Shown: positions 59,954-64,000 of the stretch, in pieces
Layout: each line of letters begins with the position of its first letter
Numbering within the stretch: position 1 is the first letter of the stretch
DNA from: Eubacteriaceae bacterium
GTDB taxonomy: Bacteria > Bacillota > Clostridia > Oscillospirales > Acutalibacteraceae
Direction of reading: 5' to 3'
Assembly (NCBI GenBank): GCA_021770095.1
Contig: JAETRQ010000009.1
Location: forward strand, 1-64,000
Length of the DNA stretch: 64,000 nt
The notes under the pieces: model-generated
Database searches by the model: none
The model's input: only the letters and a program-made list of their open reading frames with translations
Told to the model about the DNA's origin: nothing
Program-made: the position numbers and the translations under genes

Positions 59954-60249
59954 TGCCGTCATTTTCAGAAGCGGATATTAATGCAGCAAAACGCAGGGTA
60001 CAGGAAATGAGAAACAGGGCGCAGCGATTTGCAGATGAAGATAACGCACCACCTGTGCACAGTGCAAAACAGGAAACACCGCCTCCTGTTGATAATGCCG
60101 GACCATCAAAAGATAATGATGAAACAGAGGATGAAACTGCTAAATCTGATGAAAAATCATTTTTTGTGATTCTTGCTCTTATTTTTCTTTTGTCAAAGGA
60201 AGGAGCGGATAACACTTTAATTCTTGCATTGCTGTATTTATTATTATAA
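59953..60249 (+). CDS. Small protein with C-terminal hydrophobic tail
   Basis: 98 residues. A charged N-terminal half (about 1-35, ADINAAKRRVQEMRNRAQRF) leads through a Pro/Glu-rich linker to a hydrophobic C-terminus (about 70-98, FFVILALIFLLSK...LILALLYLLL) likely to associate with the membrane. It is coupled to the upstream gene by a one-base overlap. Family unknown. Confidence 0.65.
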   Translation: MPSFSEADINAAKRRVQEMRNRAQRFADEDNAPPVHSAKQETPPPVDNAGPSKDNDETEDETAKSDEKSFFVILALIFLLSKEGADNTLILALLYLLL

Positions 60250-60257
60250 ATAAAATG

Positions 60258-60286
60258 TGGAAATTTTGCCAATAATATGTTATATT
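60258..60286 (+). promoter_or_regulatory. Possible promoter of the M16-lgt-folD cluster
   Basis: TGGAAA (60258-60263), 17-bp spacer, TATATT (60281-60286) with TG one base upstream (extended -10). Weak -35, so uncertain. Confidence 0.4.
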
Positions 60287-60316
60287 AGGATAGATATAAC
60301 TATGGGGGAATAAATT

Positions 60317-61597
60317 TTGGATATTAATAAAAGAAAAATTGCTAAGGGAGTGACTTTGTTAGGCGTTAAGGCAGATCATTTTAAAACAAATGAAATTGCA
60401 ATTAGCCTTGCACTTCCGCTTGAAAAAAGTACAGCAAGTGTCAATGCTTTGGTTATTAACTTGCTGTCAAGAAGGAATCATGAATTCGCGTCAATGGAAC
60501 AGCTCAATAAAAAGCTGGCTTATCTATATGGTGCAAGTCTGAGTGCTGCTGTGTCAAAGCAGGGTGAATGTCAGGTGCTTAAAATCGGTATAACCTGCCT
60601 TGATGACAGATTTTCGCTTGACGGCAGCAGTATTTCATTTGAGTGCTTAAAACTTCTGACCTCATTGGTTTTTTATCCGCGTCTTGATGACAACGGCAAT
60701 TTTTATGAAGAAGATATTAAATCAGAACAAAGAATTCTTATAGAAAAAATTGAGTCTGAGAATAATGAAAAAAGAACTTATGTGTTAAGACAGGCAGAAT
60801 CCCTTATGTTTAAGGACGAGCCTTATGGTATTAATAAATACGGCACGATTGAGGATGTCAAAAAAATCACTTCTGCCGATGTTCTTCATGCATGGCATAA
60901 TATGCTGGATACTGCAAAGATAATGATAAGTGTTGTCGGCAATGTTGATTTTGAAGAGACTGCTTCCTATCTTGTTAGTATGTTCAGAACGGTTATCAGG
61001 CATTATACGCCGCTTAAAGATGCTGTTTTTGTGACCTCACGCGGTGATGTTAAGGAAAAGAAGGAACGCCTTAACGTGAAGCAGGGAAAACTTGTTATCG
61101 GATTCAGAGTGAATATGAAACCGGATGATAAACTTACACCGGCAATGCGCACTTTCTGTGATGTGTTCGGCGGCGGACCATATTCAAAATTATTTGCAAA
61201 TGTGCGTGAAAAAATGAGCCTTTGCTACTATTGTTCAGCCAGGTATACAAAACTCAAAAGTTATATTATGATTCAGTGCGGCTGTAATGAAGAAAATATG
61301 GACAAAGCCGTGCATGAAATTCTGAATCAGCTTGAAGAGATAAAAAACGGCAATTTTGATGAAGAATTCAATTCATCAAAAATCGGACTCAGAGATGCTA
61401 TTCTTTCTGTTAATGATACACCGGAATTGATTGAAAACTGGTATTCAAATCAATTAACTGTAAAGAGTATTAAATCACCGGAAGAGTCAGCACAGGAAAA
61501 TGATGCAGTTACCAAAGAACAGGTTATGCACTGTGCAACTTTGCTTAAACTTGACACGATTTATAAATTATCTGCGCCAAAGGAGGATGAAGAATGA
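60317..61597 (+). CDS. M16-family peptidase-like protein, YmfF type (degenerate)
   Basis: A 426-residue protein of the M16 fold. The zinc motif HxxEH is absent in the expected N-terminal place (it reads LLSRRNHEFASMEQ), so it is probably the non-catalytic partner of the next gene. FGGGPYSKLFANVREKMSLCYY is a typical M16 C-terminal segment. The start is TTG at 60317, preceded by GGGGGAA. Its end overlaps the next gene by 4 bp. YmfF/YmfH-type pairs are often encoded together in Firmicutes. Confidence 0.85.
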   Translation: MDINKRKIAKGVTLLGVKADHFKTNEIAISLALPLEKSTASVNALVINLLSRRNHEFASMEQLNKKLAYLYGASLSAAVSKQGECQVLKIGITCLDDRFSLDGSSISFECLKLLTSLVFYPRLDDNGNFYEEDIKSEQRILIEKIESENNEKRTYVLRQAESLMFKDEPYGINKYGTIEDVKKITSADVLHAWHNMLDTAKIMISVVGNVDFEETASYLVSMFRTVIRHYTPLKDAVFVTSRGDVKEKKERLNVKQGKLVIGFRVNMKPDDKLTPAMRTFCDVFGGGPYSKLFANVREKMSLCYYCSARYTKLKSYIMIQCGCNEENMDKAVHEILNQLEEIKNGNFDEEFNSSKIGLRDAILSVNDTPELIENWYSNQLTVKSIKSPEESAQENDAVTKEQVMHCATLLKLDTIYKLSAPKEDEE

Positions 61598-62862
61598 AAG
61601 AAATAAAATCAGCCGTCCTTGGTGAAAAATATTATGAGATTGATCATAAGTCAGGACTTAAAATTTATGTTCTGCCAAAAGAGAATTATTCTTCAACTTA
61701 TGCAATATTCGGTACGAAATACGGTTCAATAGATACTCGATTTAAGCGTTCTGACAGCGACCAGTGGACCGTTGTGCCTGAAGGTATTGCCCATTTCCTT
61801 GAACACAAATTATTTGAAAGCGAGGATTTGGATGCTTTTGCAAGATATGCCAAAACAGGTGCATCTGCCAATGCATATACTTCATTTGATAAAACTTGTT
61901 ATCTGTTCCAGTGCAGTGACAATTTTAAAGATTCACTTGAAATTTTGCTCGATTTTGTAACGCATCCCTATTTTACAAAAGAAACAGTTGAAAAAGAGCA
62001 GGGTATCATCGGTCAGGAAATTACAATGTATTATGACGTTGCAGGATGGATGAGTACTTTCAATCTTCTGAAATGTTTGTATCACAATCATCCTGTCAGA
62101 ATTGATATTGCAGGAACTACAGACTCAATTGCACAAATTACAGATAAATTGCTGTATGATTGTTATAACACATTCTATAATCTTCACAATATGTGCCTTG
62201 CAGTAGTTGGTAATGCTCAGCCTGAGGATGTTTTGGAAGTGTGTGATAAAATGCTTGAAACAGCGCCTGAACTGGAGATTGAGCGTTCTTTTGAAGATGA
62301 ACCGAGGGATATTGTAAAAGATTATGAAGAATATCATCTTGCGATGAATATGCCCGTGTTCTCTTTCGGATACAAAGAAGCGTGTGAAAAACCTGTTCAG
62401 GACCTGAAAACAGTTATTGAGACAAATATCCTACTTGAAATTCTCGCCGGTGATACTTCTGACTTATATATTAATTTGTTTGACAGAGGACTTATCAATA
62501 CTAATTTTTCAAAAGAATATTTTATCGGTTTTGGTTATGAAGCAGTTATGTTTGACGGCGAGAGTGAAAATCCGCAGGCAGTTGCAGATGCGATAAAAAA
62601 AGCTGTTGCGGATTTAAAATCCAATGGAATAACCGATGAACAGTTTGAATCAGCCAGACGTTCATTATACGGCAGAGAAATTATGGAATATAATGATATT
62701 GATTCCGTAGCCAATGCATTTGTCGGTGCACATTTTAACGGCTATTCAATATTCGAAACAATTGGTATTTATAAAAATGTCAAAAAGTCTGATATTGAAA
62801 AACGTCTTGCAAATATGATGAAGGAGAAATACTCTGCATTGTCAGTAGTTAAAGGGAAGTAA
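61594..62862 (+). CDS. M16-family zinc peptidase, YmfH type
   Basis: A 422-residue pitrilysin-fold peptidase. The active-site motif HFLEH in GIAHFLEHKLFES is intact (His, Glu, His), and the downstream Glu lies in the VEKEQGIIGQEI segment. It likely degrades peptides in the cytoplasm as a pair with the upstream protein. AAGGAGG lies upstream, and the ATG overlaps the previous stop. The following lgt gene overlaps its stop by one base. Confidence 0.9.
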   Translation: MKEIKSAVLGEKYYEIDHKSGLKIYVLPKENYSSTYAIFGTKYGSIDTRFKRSDSDQWTVVPEGIAHFLEHKLFESEDLDAFARYAKTGASANAYTSFDKTCYLFQCSDNFKDSLEILLDFVTHPYFTKETVEKEQGIIGQEITMYYDVAGWMSTFNLLKCLYHNHPVRIDIAGTTDSIAQITDKLLYDCYNTFYNLHNMCLAVVGNAQPEDVLEVCDKMLETAPELEIERSFEDEPRDIVKDYEEYHLAMNMPVFSFGYKEACEKPVQDLKTVIETNILLEILAGDTSDLYINLFDRGLINTNFSKEYFIGFGYEAVMFDGESENPQAVADAIKKAVADLKSNGITDEQFESARRSLYGREIMEYNDIDSVANAFVGAHFNGYSIFETIGIYKNVKKSDIEKRLANMMKEKYSALSVVKGK

Positions 62863-63854
62863 TGAGTAATTATACAAGAGTATATTTTGAAGGGCTTGGC
62901 ATTGATTTTGATTTGCCTTCAATTGCATTCACTGTATTTGGCTATGACGTACATTGGTACGGAATTGTTATTGCTTTCGGTTTCTTTCTTGCCGTGCTTT
63001 ACGGCGGAAGAATGGCATACAAGTGGAAAATGAGTCTGGACGGTATGACAGATGTTCTTATCTGGGGTACGATTTTCGGTGTAATCGGGGCAAGAGCATA
63101 TTATGTTGCATTTGAATGGTCATATTACAGTCAGCATCTGGCAGAAATTCCGCAGATATGGAATGGCGGTATTGCAATATACGGTGGTATTATCGGCGCA
63201 ATTATCGGCGCGCTGATTGGCTGTAAAATCGGCAAAATCAATGTTCCTGATTTATTTGACTTAGGTGCACTTGGTCTTCTTATCGGACAAGGTATAGGAC
63301 GATGGGGCAATTTCTTCAATCAGGAAGCATTCGGTACAAACACAACCACAGCACCATTCAGAATGTGGAGTTTGAAAATTCAGGAAGATCTTCAAATGAG
63401 TGCCGATTTGCTTGCCGGCAAAGGTATTGAGGTTGATCCGCAGGTGCCTGTGCATCCGACTTTTCTTTATGAAAGTGTGTGGTGCCTGTTAGGATTTTTT
63501 ATTCTTAATTATATTGTTCATAAACACCGTAAATTCAAGGGCGAAATTTTCCTCCTTTACGGTGTGTGGTATGGTCTTGAAAGGGCTGTTGTTGAAGGAC
63601 TCAGAACAGATTCTCTTTATATCGGAGATACAACTCTCAGAGTAAGCCAGATTCTTTCAATCCTAATAGTTGCAGTCTTTCTTGTGCTTTTGATTGTATG
63701 TTTTGTTAAGTATAAAAAAGGAACTTTGTGGAAGGCATTGGTGCTTGATACAGTTGCAGAAAAAGAAAATGATCATTCAAATGAAAATAAAGATATGAAT
63801 GAAGCAGAAAATTCAGTTGATAAGACGGAGGTTGAAAATGGCACAGATAATTGA
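62862..63854 (+). CDS. lgt: Prolipoprotein diacylglyceryl transferase
   Basis: A 330-residue membrane enzyme attaching diacylglycerol to the lipobox Cys of prolipoproteins. Seven predicted helices, the conserved [12 protein letters not shown] near the N-terminus, the signature [13 protein letters not shown], and [16 protein letters not shown] at the C-terminal face are present. An acidic tail of about 45 residues ([17 protein letters not shown]) extends beyond the usual end. It overlaps folD by 17 bp, and it would process the lipoprotein encoded at 33354. Confidence 0.95.
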   Translation: MSNYTRVYFEGLGIDFDLPSIAFTVFGYDVHWYGIVIAFGFFLAVLYGGRMAYKWKMSLDGMTDVLIWGTIFGVIGARAYYVAFEWSYYSQHLAEIPQIWNGGIAIYGGIIGAIIGALIGCKIGKINVPDLFDLGALGLLIGQGIGRWGNFFNQEAFGTNTTTAPFRMWSLKIQEDLQMSADLLAGKGIEVDPQVPVHPTFLYESVWCLLGFFILNYIVHKHRKFKGEIFLLYGVWYGLERAVVEGLRTDSLYIGDTTLRVSQILSILIVAVFLVLLIVCFVKYKKGTLWKALVLDTVAEKENDHSNENKDMNEAENSVDKTEVENGTDN

Positions 63855-64000
63855 CGGTAAAGCGGTTTCAAAACAGGTTAAAGAGCAGGTCGCAAAAGAA
63901 ACTGCTCAGTTGAAGGAAAAGGGAATTGTTCCCGGTCTGGCTGTAATTATTGTTGGGGAAGACCCTGCATCACAGGTTTATGTAAGGAATAAAGAAAAAG
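63838..64000 (+). CDS. folD: Bifunctional methylene-THF dehydrogenase/cyclohydrolase (5' part)
   Basis: The gene is cut by the window end; the first 54 residues are visible. They match Fol[32 protein letters not shown] and YVRNKEK, which carries the catalytic Tyr and Lys. GGAGGT lies 7 nt before the ATG, which overlaps the 3' end of lgt by 17 bp. FolD makes 10-formyl-THF used by PurN. Confidence 0.93.
   Translation, partial: MAQIIDGKAVSKQVKEQVAKETAQLKEKGIVPGLAVIIVGEDPASQVYVRNKEK

Overview
This is a low-GC, densely coded bacterial chromosome segment with Gram-positive (Firmicutes) signals: strong AGGAGG-type ribosome binding sites, TTGACA-17-TATAAT promoters, rho-independent terminators, a T-box leader on pheST, the ctsR-mcsA-mcsB-clpC stress operon with CtsR boxes, IreB, and the late forespore sigma factor SigG, which implies a spore former or a descendant of one. 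Pyruvate:ferredoxin oxidoreductase points to an anaerobe. A secreted leucine-rich-repeat protein with a C-terminal dockerin, plus GH3 and GH20 glycosidases, fits a gut or rumen Ruminococcus-like member of the Oscillospirales (Clostridia). The species assignment is inference. There are no rRNA genes, CRISPR arrays or prophage; one tRNA-Arg(CCG) is present.

Layout. 1-118: hairpins resembling an IS200/IS605-type left end. 119-1621: ECF sigma factor and membrane anti-sigma factor with an ECF-type promoter. 1738-5984: GH3 beta-glucosidase and LRR-dockerin protein. 6010-10285: purine operon purE-purM-purN-purO-purD, with an archaeal-type IMP cyclohydrolase where purH is usually found. 10313-13351: MacA/MacB-like adaptor and permease without an ATPase. 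13359-18475: NahK-like sugar kinase, sigG, a YoaK-family protein, and a membrane-anchored MerR regulator with two membrane proteins. 18522-23790: EF-G-like GTPase lacking catalytic residues, GPH symporter, HisC-like aminotransferase. 23797-25256: TetR plus GNAT-YoaP pair under a palindromic operator. 25301-31267: phosphoesterase, tRNA-Arg, GH20, membrane M28 peptidase, regulators and unknowns.

31324-38024: NAD synthetase, a lipoprotein, a 300-bp inverted-repeat element, and PFOR. 38105-40682: APH(3')-like kinase, aldo-keto reductase, ireB. 40736-44504: T-box and pheST. 44525-49025: aminotransferase, TIM-barrel and EamA genes, nrdR, and a zinc-ribbon membrane protein paralogous to the one at 17666. 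49023-49577: divergent XRE pair around palindromic operators. 49671-53166: pseudouridine synthase, SDR, DUF3592, and a 43-residue Cys-rich membrane peptide. 53181-57524: clpC operon with a truncated, apparently catalytically degenerate McsB. 57629-58826: second ECF module with an unusual soluble partner. 58835-64000: phosphoesterase, three small unknowns, a YmfF/YmfH-type M16 pair, lgt, and folD cut by the window edge.

Most of the window is housekeeping. The parts most worth checking are the degenerate McsB, the inverted-repeat element at 34018-34327, the second ECF module, the tiny Cys-rich peptide, and the paired Tyr/Asp-repeat membrane proteins.
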